From assembly GCA_015222985.1 (NCBI GenBank), contig JADFWI010000612.1:1-5665 (forward strand): a stretch of DNA of 5,665 nt. Direction: 5' to 3'. This document shows positions 5,579-5,665 of this stretch, one piece after another; position 1 is the first letter of the stretch; each line of letters begins with the position of its first letter. Source of the stretch: Pseudomonadota bacterium (GTDB lineage: Bacteria > Desulfobacterota > Desulfobacteria > Desulfobacterales > C00003060). The translations under genes and the position numbers were made by a program. The notes beneath the pieces were generated by a model, which was not told where the DNA came from, ran no database searches, and saw only the letters and a program-made list of their open reading frames with translations.

Positions 5579-5665
5579 ATGAAATCTCGATTTGCCCGCT
5601 TATTGCCAAGGCGTTTGGTAGTTCTTGTTGCCCTAATTCTTGTCATTCTTCCTGGCATCCCAAAC
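5579..5665 (+). CDS. Second secreted paralogue, signal peptide only (3' end cut off by window)
   Basis: The reading frame begins MKSRFARLLPRRLVVLVALI and stays open for 29 codons to the right edge. It differs from the first 29 residues of the gene at 3813 by one conservative change (Val24 to Leu). At DNA level 8 of 87 bases differ and 7 of these are silent, which points to selection on the signal peptide. It follows its own copy of the sigma-54 promoter and leader. The mature protein lies outside the window, so whether it shares the fibronectin and dockerin-like modules is unknown. Confidence 0.85.
   Translation, partial: MKSRFARLLPRRLVVLVALILVILPGIPN

Larger units (their letters stand above)
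5161..5665 (+). repeat. Regulatory-plus-signal-peptide direct repeat, copy 2 (cut by window end)
   Basis: Counterpart of 3436-3899 in the same orientation, starting with 30 identical bases (5161-5190). It still matches copy 1 at the last base of the window, so the true end of the repeat is unknown. Together the copies indicate a tandem gene duplication that carried its promoter. Confidence 0.92.

Overview
The window looks like a chromosomal segment of a Gram-negative bacterium, most probably a deltaproteobacterial (Desulfobacterota-type) lineage. This is inferred from a sigma-54 two-component operon with an outer-membrane-type lipoprotein, from secreted fibronectin III / thrombospondin-3 / dockerin-like proteins, and from moderate GC. 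No rRNA or other taxonomic marker is present, so the assignment is soft.

Positions 1-3385 hold a compact three-gene, plus-strand operon in the order sensor histidine kinase, small lipoprotein with helical repeats and a coiled coil, sigma-54-dependent response regulator. Order and protein architecture match the GlrK-YfhG-GlrR (QseE-QseG-QseF) module of enterobacteria. The kinase is cut by the left edge of the window. The lipoprotein gene overlaps the kinase gene by 61 nt, and the regulator starts 19 nt after the lipoprotein stop. The C-terminus of the regulator carries the family's FExNY and DNA-binding helix signature, preceded by an in-frame 24-residue tandem duplication.

Positions 3386-3812 are a long regulatory region and 3813-5129 encode a secreted, very acidic, calcium-binding modular protein: signal peptide, fibronectin III domain, Ig-like segment, thrombospondin-3-type repeats and four cysteine-framed dockerin-like EF-hand repeats. 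Positions 5130-5578 repeat the regulatory region, and 5579-5665 repeat the signal peptide with only one amino-acid change, at the start of a second gene that runs off the right edge.

Both regulatory copies contain the same near-consensus sigma-54 (-24/-12) promoter, a conserved pair of 30-bp-spaced direct repeats about 130 bp upstream of it, and a conserved 5' leader with a nested hairpin. The simplest reading is a local circuit: the kinase and lipoprotein sense an envelope signal, the sigma-54 regulator is phosphorylated, and it activates a tandem family of exported calcium-binding surface proteins from duplicated sigma-54 promoters. Gene identities and promoters are read from the sequence; the regulatory link is inference.
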